64,000 nt of DNA from UBA9300 sp964577305 (lineage in GTDB: Bacteria > Bacteroidota > Bacteroidia > Bacteroidales > VadinHA17): assembly GCA_964577305.1 (NCBI GenBank), contig CAZNYS010000006.1, positions 37,009 through 101,008 of the forward strand, given 5' to 3'. The notes below the pieces were generated by a model. That model had not been told where the DNA came from. It saw nothing but the letters and a program-made list of their open reading frames with translations, and did not search any database. The translations under genes were made by a program, and so were the position numbers. Numbering within the stretch: position 1 is the first letter of the stretch; every line of letters starts with the position of its first letter. Positions 1 through 8,898 of this stretch are shown piece by piece.

Positions 1-429
1 GTAACCCGCCTGTTTGAGTTCATTAAGTGTAACGCCGCCCTTCTCGTATAATGACTCCTGCTTTTCCAGGTTGCTTTTGGCAAGCTCAAGATTAAGCTCG
101 TATAATTCCAGCTTAACATTATTTTCGTACTCTTCATCTTCCAGCCTGGCAATTAATGAACCTTTTTTTACTCTATCACCAAGCTGCCATATTCTTCCAG
201 TTGCCGGGTTTTTTTCAAGGTAGTACCTGGCGGCTATCTCTGAATTCAGTTCAATATCTACCACAGGATATATAGTACCGGTGGTACTTACAAATTCTTC
301 TATAGATTTTAGCTTTATATCTTCCACTGATACTGGTATTTCAACGTCAGCTTCAAGCCCGGGATCCTGGTTATTGCATCCGGCGAAAACCAGTGCGAAG
401 AATAGCAGATAAATTAATTTTATTTTCAT
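1..429 (-). CDS. Efflux periplasmic adaptor (membrane fusion protein), 5' part only
   Basis: Translating the minus strand from the ATG at 429 gives an open frame of 143 codons that runs off the left edge. The protein starts with a hydrophobic segment and a lipobox (FAGC, Cys at about residue 18), so it should be a lipoprotein. A region resembling the first beta strands of HlyD/RND adaptors follows (STTGTIYPVVDIELNSEIA), then a biotinyl-lipoyl-like turn (LGDRVKKGSLIARLED) and the start of the coiled-coil hairpin (LELAKSNLEKQESLYEKGGV). Such adaptors join an inner-membrane pump to a TolC channel across the periplasm. It begins 21 bases after the tolC-like gene and is the fourth gene of the operon starting at 6253. 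The pump it serves could be the ABC genes here or one beyond the window. The family call is firm; the subfamily is not. Confidence 0.85.
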   Translation of the reverse strand, partial: MKIKLIYLLFFALVFAGCNNQDPGLEADVEIPVSVEDIKLKSIEEFVSTTGTIYPVVDIELNSEIAARYYLEKNPATGRIWQLGDRVKKGSLIARLEDEEYENNVKLELYELNLELAKSNLEKQESLYEKGGVTLNELKQAGY

Positions 430-450
430 GACAAGATATTGTTTTGTTAT

Positions 451-1917
451 TTATTCCTGCTCAAGTGATTTTATTGGAGTTACCGATTCCTTTTTCTCAA
501 AATCATAAAGAGTTTGTATCTTCAGGTTCAGTAATTCCAGTTTATATGATATAATTGCATTTGTGAGTGAAAGTTGCTTTTCGGAGAGCTGGTTCTGGTA
601 TATGTTCAGATCCATTCCGGTAAGGTCTCCGTTCTCATATTTTTCCAGGTTAAGCTCGTATGTTAGCAGTGCATTTTTGACATTTTGCTTTGCTATTTCA
701 ATCTGGTTTTTCAGGTTTGTAAGGTTCCTGTACACCTTCCTTATGTTTATAATAATATCGTTCTCCTCCTCCTCGTAGTATATCATCTCTGATTCAATAG
801 ATGCCTCGGCAGCTTTGATACGTGATTTACGCTCACCCCAGTCCCATAAAGGTATGGAGAAAGACAGGGAGATCTGCTGGTTATCAGTGGGGTTTGCATA
901 TATTTCACCCAGGTTTTCATTATCGCCAAACAAGCCTACAGATAAGTTCAGGTCACCATGAAACTCATTGAGTGCCTTTGTTTGTATAAGCGAAAATTCA
1001 GAATTTTCTATATCAATTTCTCTTTGCCTCAGTTCCATCCTGTTGGCCAGGCCATGATCAATAGCAAAAGCAACATCCACATCAATAGTGTCAAGTGAAA
1101 TATCGGGTATTACAATTATATCGTCATAGAGGCTCATTCCTATAAGCAGTTTGAAGTCATCTTTGGCATCAGCAAGGCTCACCTTCTGGTTATCAACATC
1201 GGAACTTGATGTGGCCAGGTTAAGTTCTGCCTGGTATAATTCTTCCCGGGCCGATAAGCCAGCATCCACCTTATTTCTTATTATGTCATAGCTTTTCTTC
1301 ATGTTTTCAAAGGCTTCTTGAGCTATCACAAGGCTTTGTTGCTGCTGATATACCAGGTAGAAATATTGCGCTACCTGTCTTTCAAGGGCCAGCCTCTGTA
1401 TAGCATAGTTTAGTTGGGAATTTTCGAGGGCCAGTTCCAGTTCAGTGATCTGCAATTTGGTCCTGTTATATGTGAATAAAGGCTGGTTTATGTTAAGCGA
1501 AAGGTTATTGCTAAAACCCTTTGTACGGGTATTATTATACTCACTGTATGAATTTTGCCAGGAGAACCTGTTGGTTAATGATATTGTAGCATCAGTGGCA
1601 ACAACAGGCTGTGATATTCTGAAAGTACCAAAGCTGGTTGTTGTCTCCCGCGTATTCCACTGAGAAACAAGGTCGCTGAACTCCCTGTTATGAGTATAGT
1701 CAAAAGGATTGACCAACAGTGAGAAATTTGATTTTAAAGCTGCCCTCTGTGCATTCAGGTTTTCTCTGCTCCTGACCAGGTTCAGCCTTGTTCTTTTTAT
1801 GGAAGGGCTGTTTTCTTCGGCTATATCCATAGACGCTTCAAGTGTCAGCCCCTGCTGTGCTCCTGCACTGAAAACAATATTAAGAATTACCGATAATAAT
1901 AAAATTAACTTCTTCAT
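451..1917 (-). CDS. TolC family outer membrane efflux protein
   Basis: The protein has 488 residues, with a signal peptide ending near residue 20 (FSAGAQ) followed by the two-fold repeated outer-membrane efflux protein architecture. Long heptad-like helices occur at about 130-250 and 340-470, including typical segments such as LEYENG-like YELNLEKYENGDLTGMDL. Members form a trimeric outer-membrane channel and periplasmic tunnel for tripartite pumps or type I secretion. Length is normal for the family. The start lies 6 bases after the permease stop codon and the stop lies 21 bases before the adaptor start, so it is co-transcribed with the ABC genes upstream and the adaptor downstream. Substrate cannot be inferred. 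Confidence 0.9.
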   Translation of the reverse strand: MKKLILLLSVILNIVFSAGAQQGLTLEASMDIAEENSPSIKRTRLNLVRSRENLNAQRAALKSNFSLLVNPFDYTHNREFSDLVSQWNTRETTTSFGTFRISQPVVATDATISLTNRFSWQNSYSEYNNTRTKGFSNNLSLNINQPLFTYNRTKLQITELELALENSQLNYAIQRLALERQVAQYFYLVYQQQQSLVIAQEAFENMKKSYDIIRNKVDAGLSAREELYQAELNLATSSSDVDNQKVSLADAKDDFKLLIGMSLYDDIIVIPDISLDTIDVDVAFAIDHGLANRMELRQREIDIENSEFSLIQTKALNEFHGDLNLSVGLFGDNENLGEIYANPTDNQQISLSFSIPLWDWGERKSRIKAAEASIESEMIYYEEEENDIIINIRKVYRNLTNLKNQIEIAKQNVKNALLTYELNLEKYENGDLTGMDLNIYQNQLSEKQLSLTNAIISYKLELLNLKIQTLYDFEKKESVTPIKSLEQE

Positions 1918-1923
1918 ATGGTA

Positions 1924-4900
1924 TTATTTATAAGAATTTTGTTTTACCCATTTTATTGCATCCCCGCTGACTGTTCTGCTCTCTGACTGGTTTGTCATTA
2001 TCACCCTTGCAGTGTCGGGTGACAGGTAATAGGACCCGAGGTGGTTCCACCCGTTTTCGGCATTCTCCCAGTCGACTATCATCTCTTCACTTCCATCATC
2101 ATGCTCAACACTGAAGTGCAGGTCCTGCATAGCGTTCCTGTTATCGCCGCCACGTCTTATCATCATCCTCTGCCCTCCCTGTTTGCCGATATAAGTATAT
2201 ACATCATAGTACCCCGGTTCTTTTATTTCAGCTGTCCAGCTTATATACCTTTCCCCGCTGCCAGCACGTGTATATACTGCTGACTTAACATATGTGCCAT
2301 AATAATTACTTTGCACTGTCTTTTGCCAGTATTCAGGAGCCCACCAGATGAACATTTCACGATAGCCATTACTGTCATCACCCCTTATCTTCAGCCATTC
2401 TTTCAACCTGCCGGATGATGTTTCCTGGTAGATCCTGAACCCGGGGTCTTCATTATCAACTATTATTTCATTTTCCTCATGTAAAAGTGGAAGCCTGTCA
2501 AGTATCACTTCTCCTTCAGTGTTGTCATTTGTTTTACCTTGCATAAGGTCCATCAGAGGAAACTGAAGTTCACCCGGGTTATTAATAGAAAAGAGCGTAT
2601 TCACAAACATACCCCGGGGCTCTGCATCAAGAATGACACTAATCCTTTTCGCCTGTGCTGCTTCAAGCTTTACTATCTTTTCTACATCATTGGTCTGCAT
2701 ACCCCTTCCGGCCATATCTATAGCTATATTACCCCTTCCTCCAGCACTTACGGTTATGGCAACATTGCCCTGCATGCCACGGCCACCTCCGGGACCCCGG
2801 CCTCCTGTACGAAAACCTACATTGAATATTCCGGCTGTTTCTTCAGGGTTGGATGCAGTAAAACTCACCTTATATCTTGTCCGTGTGCCAACAACTATTT
2901 CGTGAACCACTATGTCAGAAAAAAGGAAACCGGGCTGTCCTTTGCCATTATACCACTGGTCCAGGTACTTGTCAAGATTGAAACCAAAGCTTTCATGCAG
3001 GTCTGTGCTGAAATCCTTTATACTGATATTCCTGAATTTATTTTTTTCAAGGTAATCGGAAAACCAGGCGTTGAATTCTTCAATTCCAGCTTCGGCCCGC
3101 ATGAGATTAAACAGGTAATCACCTTTTACCGTAAGTATTATCCGTGTAGTATCGTTTGAAGGGTTTGAGGCCATTATCTCTGCCATACTGTGGTCCCTGA
3201 GGATGGTGTTTGCTTTGTCATTTTCGCTTAGTCCGCCCAGGAACATCCTCTGGAAACCTCCCTGGGGCGCCTCCACTTTCTGAAGATGTGATTCAAACAC
3301 GGCATTCATAACAGGATACTCATCAGAGTAGAAATTATTTTTATAAAAATAAAAACTTGGTCCCAGTAAATATCTACCAGGCATCCTTGTAGTATTTCCC
3401 CTGTTAAACCGGAAATCAGAACTGGTAATAAAAGTGTTCCTGACAAAGTTGTTAAATGCTCTTACCTGAAGTTCCTTATCAGTTATTACCTGGTTACTCC
3501 TTTCCATCCTTCTTTTCTGTCTTTTTATGGTCCGGTAGAACCCGGCTTCATTTATTGACGCCAGTTTTTCAGGTAGAAGTATCAATGATGGCTGTACTTC
3601 AGCCCTGGTTTGAGTATTCTTTTTCTCTATGGAGTGGAAATAAACAGGCACCTCAACCAGGCTTAGCCTTTTAAATGGGTATTCCGTGCTGAAATTAGTC
3701 TCAAGTTCAGTCATTATCCCTGAGATGAGATTCACTAAAGTATCGCCCAGTTCGTTGAGGTCATCCCTGAAGTAATCATGTCCCCTGTAATAATGAGCAA
3801 TAAAATCAATTGAATCAACACTTATGGTATCACTGACATAATAACCTTCAACAAGGCTTATTCCAGTTAAGGGATTCTCATTGTCAAAATACCAGTAGCT
3901 CTCATCAGATGTTCTTTTACCCTGAGATATGGCAACAAGTTCATTATTACGTTTAACTTTAAGTGTATACCTTGTGAAATCAATTAATATTTTAGCAGGG
4001 CTTTTTGGATAGAAATTAAGGCCCGCTACAGGATACCAGTGGGTTTCAGGAGTAAGTAAAAGGAAATCATCTTTTTGTATAACCTGCTCTTTATCAACCC
4101 TTACCGGACCCAGAAGGAAAGGGTTGTTTTTTATGTCTTCTTTATACCAGGGATAACAGTATGCTTCTTCAATAGCTCCTTCATACCTGAAACTAATGCT
4201 TAACGTTGAGTCGGGTTGAAGACCGGGATCAAGGTCAACCAGAATGATATGACCGTCTAAACGGAAAGCGGCAGCTGAGCCATTCACAAGAATCTCTTTT
4301 ACAGATAGGCCAGGATTGAGCGAGAAGGGCACTTCACTAACAGCTCTGTCATTATTATTAAGGCATTTTAATATTGCCCTGGCAAAAATTTCACGGTCGG
4401 CATATTCAATTTCGATATCTGCATCTGTAACCTTTAAGAATTCACCATTCTCATATTTACTGTTGGTTTCAATAACTGTATTTTTCAGGTTATGGGTGTC
4501 ATAATAATTATCCAGGAAATAATATGCCGAATAAGCAGATAAAGAAAGAAAAACAAATAAAGAGATAAAACTGATAGCCCTGTGGGTTTTTGATTGAGGC
4601 AGTCGTTTAAAAATTAGTACTGTGGCAAAGATAAAAACCAGTCCCAGGGATGTATACATAATTCTTTGAGCCAATATTATGTCAATATTGCCGAAGCCGG
4701 TGAGACCACTTTTAAAAACAGGGAATCCGAAAAGCATATAATCGAAAAATGAATTCATCCTGTTAAAGAGATAAAATATGTTCAGTGCTGCAAAGCCCAG
4801 TAAGAGCAGAAAAGTTATTGCCTGGTTCCTGATAATGGACATAAGTATGTAAGCAAATCCCAGACTGAAAATAAGGGTGGGAATGCTGATAATAAAAAGA

Positions 4901-5346
4901 TATTCAAAATATGAAGCTACGTCGATGCTTGCCTGCTTTGATATTGTATTAATTATAAGACATATGGCCAGAATAAGGATATTCACACCAAGGAAAAGCC
5001 TCATTATACCAAGTGATTTCCCGAATATATATTCCAGGTTTGACATAGGCCTTGTGTAAAGCACCTCGTTGGTATCCAGCTTTTTATCTCTTTTCAGGAA
5101 GTCAGAGGCAAGAAAGATGACTATTAACGATTGCGCAATATTGAGCATATACAGGTTAATCAGGGGCATGGATGAGGGTATTGCCAGGAATTGCCAGTCT
5201 TCATCTCCCACTGGACTGAAAAGCCCGATATTCATTAATGTAAGAATGAAAAGTGCTCCAATTGAAAACAGTCTGAACAGCCAGCTGCGGCGAAGCGTTT
5301 TTGCTTCATAGCGGGCAACGGTTCTGATATTATGGATAGAGATCAT
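1924..5346 (-). CDS. ABC-2 type permease fused to degenerate M1-peptidase-like and golvesin-like domains
   Basis: This 1140-residue protein begins with roughly 270 residues holding about six membrane segments of the ABC-2 type. One more segment follows (about 255-275) and then a large ectodomain. The ectodomain resembles the beta-sandwich and helical parts of M1 aminopeptidase-like domains: an N-terminal saddle at about 290-480 and a terminal motif near 805, NLDKYLDQWYNGKGQPGF. No HEXXH zinc site is present where one is expected; the sequence reads MNAVFESHLQK there, so catalysis is unlikely. A Gly/Arg-rich insert (about 840-890) precedes a C-terminal golvesin/Xly-type carbohydrate-binding-like module (about 975-1135, with EPGYYDVYTYIGKQGG). 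The ATPase gene ends 10 bases upstream, so the pair should form one transporter. Fusions of ABC-2 permeases to M1-like domains are known in Bacteroidota; what they do is not established. Confidence 0.85.
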   Translation of the reverse strand: MISIHNIRTVARYEAKTLRRSWLFRLFSIGALFILTLMNIGLFSPVGDEDWQFLAIPSSMPLINLYMLNIAQSLIVIFLASDFLKRDKKLDTNEVLYTRPMSNLEYIFGKSLGIMRLFLGVNILILAICLIINTISKQASIDVASYFEYLFIISIPTLIFSLGFAYILMSIIRNQAITFLLLLGFAALNIFYLFNRMNSFFDYMLFGFPVFKSGLTGFGNIDIILAQRIMYTSLGLVFIFATVLIFKRLPQSKTHRAISFISLFVFLSLSAYSAYYFLDNYYDTHNLKNTVIETNSKYENGEFLKVTDADIEIEYADREIFARAILKCLNNNDRAVSEVPFSLNPGLSVKEILVNGSAAAFRLDGHIILVDLDPGLQPDSTLSISFRYEGAIEEAYCYPWYKEDIKNNPFLLGPVRVDKEQVIQKDDFLLLTPETHWYPVAGLNFYPKSPAKILIDFTRYTLKVKRNNELVAISQGKRTSDESYWYFDNENPLTGISLVEGYYVSDTISVDSIDFIAHYYRGHDYFRDDLNELGDTLVNLISGIMTELETNFSTEYPFKRLSLVEVPVYFHSIEKKNTQTRAEVQPSLILLPEKLASINEAGFYRTIKRQKRRMERSNQVITDKELQVRAFNNFVRNTFITSSDFRFNRGNTTRMPGRYLLGPSFYFYKNNFYSDEYPVMNAVFESHLQKVEAPQGGFQRMFLGGLSENDKANTILRDHSMAEIMASNPSNDTTRIILTVKGDYLFNLMRAEAGIEEFNAWFSDYLEKNKFRNISIKDFSTDLHESFGFNLDKYLDQWYNGKGQPGFLFSDIVVHEIVVGTRTRYKVSFTASNPEETAGIFNVGFRTGGRGPGGGRGMQGNVAITVSAGGRGNIAIDMAGRGMQTNDVEKIVKLEAAQAKRISVILDAEPRGMFVNTLFSINNPGELQFPLMDLMQGKTNDNTEGEVILDRLPLLHEENEIIVDNEDPGFRIYQETSSGRLKEWLKIRGDDSNGYREMFIWWAPEYWQKTVQSNYYGTYVKSAVYTRAGSGERYISWTAEIKEPGYYDVYTYIGKQGGQRMMIRRGGDNRNAMQDLHFSVEHDDGSEEMIVDWENAENGWNHLGSYYLSPDTARVIMTNQSESRTVSGDAIKWVKQNSYK

Positions 5347-5356
5347 TTTATTCCGC

Positions 5357-6253
5357 TTAAATATTTATGTTCACTCCGTTAATTTTATGTTCCATGTAAT
5401 ATACATATGCGTGTTCGAGGTTCGGATCAATGACCTGGCTGTCGAAGCCAGAGACGTCTTCAGCCACCACCTGTGCATCCCAACCAATCTCACTGGGGAT
5501 TGATGATATCACATGAAAATCATCTTTTATCAGGTCGTATTCTTCCTGCGTGAGCCTTAGGTTGAAAACATGGCCCTCGGCCTGTTTTACAAGATCGCCA
5601 GGAGAACCGGAGTAAACCATCTTTCCCTCGTTCAGCAGCGCCATACCCTGGCATGTAGAGGAGATATCGCTTACGATATGAGTTGAAAGAATTATTGTGA
5701 CATCGTTCTGGCTCAGGTCAGAAAGAATATTCCTGAATCGTATCCTTTCATCAGGGTCGAGACCCGTTGTTGGTTCATCTACTACGATGATCTTTGGATC
5801 ACCAATAAGTGCCTGTGCTATACCCAGGCGCCTTTTCATGCCACCTGATAATTTATTTGCTTTCCTGTCCCTGGCTTCTAACAAACCAACTTTGTCAAGT
5901 AGTTCATCCACCATATACAGCCTTTGCTTCCTGTTTTTAATACCTGCAAGTGAACCTGCATAATCCAGAAATTCCCATGTCTTTAACCGTGTAAAGAAAC
6001 GAAAATCCTGGGGCAGGTAGCCAAGGTAGGAGCGAAGCTTTTTCCTTTGTTTCTGTATATTTTCACCATTTACCAGTACTTCACCGGAGCTTGGTTTCAT
6101 AAGGGCAACAAGCACTTTCATCAGACTGGATTTGCCGGCCCCGTTAGGCCCGAGCAGCCCGAACATCCCTTCTTCTATGGTAAGAGTAATATTTTTAACA
6201 GCATGATTACCATTTTTATATATTACATCAAGACCATTTATTTCAATCTTCAT
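5357..6253 (-). CDS. ABC transporter ATP-binding protein
   Basis: The 298-residue nucleotide-binding subunit carries every diagnostic motif: Walker A GPNGAGKS (35-42), Q-loop Gln82, signature LSGGM (135-139), Walker B IIVVDEP with Asp159-Glu160, and H-loop His192. It should hydrolyse ATP on the cytoplasmic face to drive the permease encoded 10 bases downstream. The C-terminal 70 residues (after about 225) form a small extra domain common in ABC-2 ATPases. This is the first gene of the four-gene minus-strand operon. The 196 bases upstream, shared with the divergent HD gene, hold a 12-bp palindrome TGAAATATTTCA at 6314-6325, but I see no convincing minus-strand promoter. Substrate unknown. Confidence 0.93.
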   Translation of the reverse strand: MKIEINGLDVIYKNGNHAVKNITLTIEEGMFGLLGPNGAGKSSLMKVLVALMKPSSGEVLVNGENIQKQRKKLRSYLGYLPQDFRFFTRLKTWEFLDYAGSLAGIKNRKQRLYMVDELLDKVGLLEARDRKANKLSGGMKRRLGIAQALIGDPKIIVVDEPTTGLDPDERIRFRNILSDLSQNDVTIILSTHIVSDISSTCQGMALLNEGKMVYSGSPGDLVKQAEGHVFNLRLTQEEYDLIKDDFHVISSIPSEIGWDAQVVAEDVSGFDSQVIDPNLEHAYVYYMEHKINGVNINI

Positions 6254-6398
6254 AGGATATTTATATTTTTTAGGGTATACATTTCATACAATTTATAGGA
6301 CTCTTTAAAGACATGAAATATTTCAAATAGCTGGTAATATTTTCAATGGTTTTTTGTTTTTAATAATGTTTAACATTACCATAATGATTTTAAATATC

Positions 6399-6430
6399 TT
6401 GCAGGTGTGTAAAAGTAATTTCTAATTTTG
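6399..6430 (+). promoter_or_regulatory. Bacteroidota-type promoter for the HD phosphohydrolase gene
   Basis: TAATTTTG at 6423-6430 fits the -7 consensus TAnnTTTG, and a TTG lies 21 bases upstream at 6399-6401 as a possible -33 element. The inferred transcript start is only about 10-15 bases before the TTG start codon at 6450, which supports that start. Confidence 0.5.
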
Positions 6431-6449
6431 TAAAACAAAAGAAATAAAG

Positions 6450-7709
6450 TTGGATCCAGGAATTAACAAGCTAAAGATATTAAACGATCCTGTACACGGG
6501 TTTATTAAGATACCTTTTGAATTCATATTTGATCTTTTAGAAGATCCATGGTTTCAGCGGCTGAGGTTTATAAAACAGCTTGGCCTGACAGATATGGTTT
6601 ATCCTGGAGCCACTCACAGCAGGTTCCTGCATAGCCTGGGAGCCCTGCATCTTATGGGGCAGGCTCTTACAACTCTTCGTAAGAAAGAAATAAAAATCAG
6701 CGATGAGGAATTTGAAACTGCCCTGATAGCAATTCTGTGTCATGACCTGGGGCATGGCCCGTTCTCACATTCGCTTGAGTTTAATATATCGGGAAAGATA
6801 AGTCATGAGGATGTATCTTTAATAATAATGAACATTCTTAACAAAAAATATAATGGCAGGATGGATTTGGCCATTGAAATGTTCACTGGCAAATATCACA
6901 GAAAGTTTTTTAATGATCTTATATCCAGTCAGATAGACATGGATAGACTGGATTACCTTTTACGTGATAGCTTTTATACCGGGGTGATAGAAGGATCAGT
7001 TGGCTCGGACAGGATAATAAGCATGCTGAATATTGTCGACAACAGGCTGGTAGTTGAGGAAAAAGGAGTTTATTCAATAGAAAAGTTCCTGATAGCGCGA
7101 CGCTTTATGTACTGGCAGGTATATATGCATAAAACTGTCCTTACTGCCGACCAGATGCTTAAAAGAATAATCAGCAGGGCAAGATACCTGATCCTCAATG
7201 GTCAGCAGGTGAACTCAACAGGCCCCGTCGACTATTTTCTCAGAACAAAGATAGACAGGCAGCAATTACTTGAGGGTAATAATAATGAGTTTGCAGGAAT
7301 GTTCTTTAAGCTTGATGACAGCGAGCTGATCTCTTCCCTGAGACAATGGGCAGAGAACACAGATAGAATACTGTCTGACCTGGCAAAAGCATTTTTACAT
7401 CGCCGGCTACCTGCAATTGAACTTTCTGATAAGCCCTTCCCGGAATCAGGTATGAATACGATTATTGATATATTAAAGGGGATGAATGATTTCAGATCTC
7501 AGGATATAGGCAGTTATGTGTATACGGGATGTATATCAAATATTACCTATGCTCCATCTGCCCCAAGTATTAAGATAATGAAGAAAGACGGTTCACTGAG
7601 GGAAGTGACGGAAGTATCAAGTATTCTCCGCCATGAGACATTATCAAAAAGTACCACCAGACACTATCTTTGTTACCCGAAAGATATTAGAAGCATCATT
7701 AATAAATAA
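6450..7709 (+). CDS. HD domain phosphohydrolase (SAMHD1/dGTPase-like)
   Basis: The 419-residue protein belongs to the HD superfamily group that contains SAMHD1 and bacterial YdhJ-like proteins. The opening NDPVHGFIKIP is the usual family N-terminus, so the TTG at 6450 is the best start; the next in-frame ATG would remove it. Metal ligands are visible as His61 (THSRFLHSLG), His98-Asp99 (CHDLGHGPFSH) and the Asp in SQIDMDRLDYLLRDS near 165. Family members hydrolyse dNTPs or other phosphoesters; the true substrate cannot be told. It stands alone, divergent from the ABC operon and 32 bases before lpxD, so it may be read through into the lipid A genes. Confidence 0.9.
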   Translation: MDPGINKLKILNDPVHGFIKIPFEFIFDLLEDPWFQRLRFIKQLGLTDMVYPGATHSRFLHSLGALHLMGQALTTLRKKEIKISDEEFETALIAILCHDLGHGPFSHSLEFNISGKISHEDVSLIIMNILNKKYNGRMDLAIEMFTGKYHRKFFNDLISSQIDMDRLDYLLRDSFYTGVIEGSVGSDRIISMLNIVDNRLVVEEKGVYSIEKFLIARRFMYWQVYMHKTVLTADQMLKRIISRARYLILNGQQVNSTGPVDYFLRTKIDRQQLLEGNNNEFAGMFFKLDDSELISSLRQWAENTDRILSDLAKAFLHRRLPAIELSDKPFPESGMNTIIDILKGMNDFRSQDIGSYVYTGCISNITYAPSAPSIKIMKKDGSLREVTEVSSILRHETLSKSTTRHYLCYPKDIRSIINK

Positions 7710-7741
7710 GAAAATTACCAAGTAGAAAAAACTTATATAAA

Positions 7742-8779
7742 ATGAAATTTACAGCAAAAGAAATTGCCAAATACCTTAACGGTGATGTTGAGGGTGACCC
7801 CGGAGTGATTGTTAACTCAGTGGCTAAAATTGAAGAAGGTCATGAAGGTGCCCTTTCATTTCTTTCAAATATGAGCTATGAAAAATACATCTACACTACC
7901 GGTTCATCGGTTGTTATAGTTGACAGGGATTTCAGGCCTTCTTCACCTGTCAGCGCAACCATGATCAGGGTCGATAATGCATATGAAGCTTTCGCAACAT
8001 TGCTGACTGTTTATGAAGAATCAAAGCCAAGGAAGAAGGGAATACATCCTAAGGCTGTGATTGAAGATTCAGCCAGGATAGGGAAGGATGTATACATAGG
8101 GCCCATGGCTTATATCGGTGAAAATGTTGTCCTGGGTAATCGTTGCTACGTATATCCGAATGCAAGCATTGGCGATAATTGCAGGATAGGAGAGAATACG
8201 GTAATTTACCCGGGGGTTACAGTCTACCATGAATGTATTATAGGTAAGAATTGTAATATCCATGCCGGCTCGGTAATAGGAAGTGATGGATTTGGTTTTG
8301 CACCCCAGTCTGATGAGAATTATAAGAAGATACCACAGCTTGGTAATGTTGTTCTTGAGGATAATGTTGAAATAGGTGCCAATGTCGTGGTTGATCGTGC
8401 AACCATGGGATCAACAATAATAAGAAGAGGTGTTAAGCTGGATAACCTCATACAGATAGGGCATAATGTTGAGGTTGGCGAAAATACGGTAATGGCTGGT
8501 CAGACAGGGATAGCCGGATCGACTAAAATAGGTAAAAATTGCATGTTTGGCGGACAGGTAGGTATTACAGGCCATGTTAAGATTGCTGAGGGAACAAAGG
8601 CAGCTGCACAGGCAGGTATAAATTCTCATATTTTAAAGGGAAACACCACTGTTTACGGCTCTCCTGCTTTTGAATACAGGAAAGCCCAGCTGTCATATAT
8701 TATCTTCAGAAGGCTTCCTGAACTTAAGGAGAAAGTAGATAAACTGGAGGAAGATATCAAAGAGATAAAAAACAGATAA
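7742..8779 (+). CDS. lpxD: UDP-3-O-(3-hydroxyacyl)glucosamine N-acyltransferase
   Basis: LpxD performs the third step of lipid A synthesis, moving a 3-hydroxyacyl chain from ACP to the 2-amino group of the UDP-glucosamine precursor in the cytosol. The 345-residue product has the LpxD N-terminal uridine-binding domain (about 1-100, with SVAKIEEGHEGALSFLSN). A left-handed beta helix of hexapeptide repeats (about 105-320) follows. The catalytic His in LIQIGHNVEVG lies near residue 240, and the conserved GSDGFGFA and VVDRATMGST segments are present. A C-terminal helix (KEKVDKLEEDIKEIKNR) is also typical. It is followed after 119 bases by lpxC-fabZ and lpxA, the usual Bacteroidota order. Confidence 0.96.
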   Translation: MKFTAKEIAKYLNGDVEGDPGVIVNSVAKIEEGHEGALSFLSNMSYEKYIYTTGSSVVIVDRDFRPSSPVSATMIRVDNAYEAFATLLTVYEESKPRKKGIHPKAVIEDSARIGKDVYIGPMAYIGENVVLGNRCYVYPNASIGDNCRIGENTVIYPGVTVYHECIIGKNCNIHAGSVIGSDGFGFAPQSDENYKKIPQLGNVVLEDNVEIGANVVVDRATMGSTIIRRGVKLDNLIQIGHNVEVGENTVMAGQTGIAGSTKIGKNCMFGGQVGITGHVKIAEGTKAAAQAGINSHILKGNTTVYGSPAFEYRKAQLSYIIFRRLPELKEKVDKLEEDIKEIKNR

Positions 8780-8855
8780 TCAGGTACGTTCCAAACGAAT
8801 TTGTTTGATATCAACCATGTTAGCACGGGTTTTTATAGCTCGTTCGAAATTTTTT

Positions 8856-8867
8856 TATTTCTTTGCA
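8856..8867 (+). promoter_or_regulatory. Putative promoter element of lpxC-fabZ
   Basis: TATTTCTTTGCA lies 32 bases before the lpxC-fabZ ATG. It ends in the TTTGC of the Bacteroidota -7 box, although the TA is two bases too far from TTTG. The same 12-mer occurs in front of acpP. The 119-base gap also contains the small inverted repeat CAAAC-GAATTT-GTTTG near 8792. Confidence 0.4.
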
Positions 8868-8898
8868 GGCAGATTAATTTGATAAAGAACAGAATTAA

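Noticed and set aside
2539..3159. Plus-strand open frame of 206 codons opposite the permease gene
   Set aside because: It is antisense to a well-supported domain structure and has many Cys, Tyr and His runs typical of shadow frames.
1924..5346. Active M1 aminopeptidase in the permease protein
   Set aside because: No HEXXH with downstream Glu is present in the ectodomain, so catalysis is not supported.
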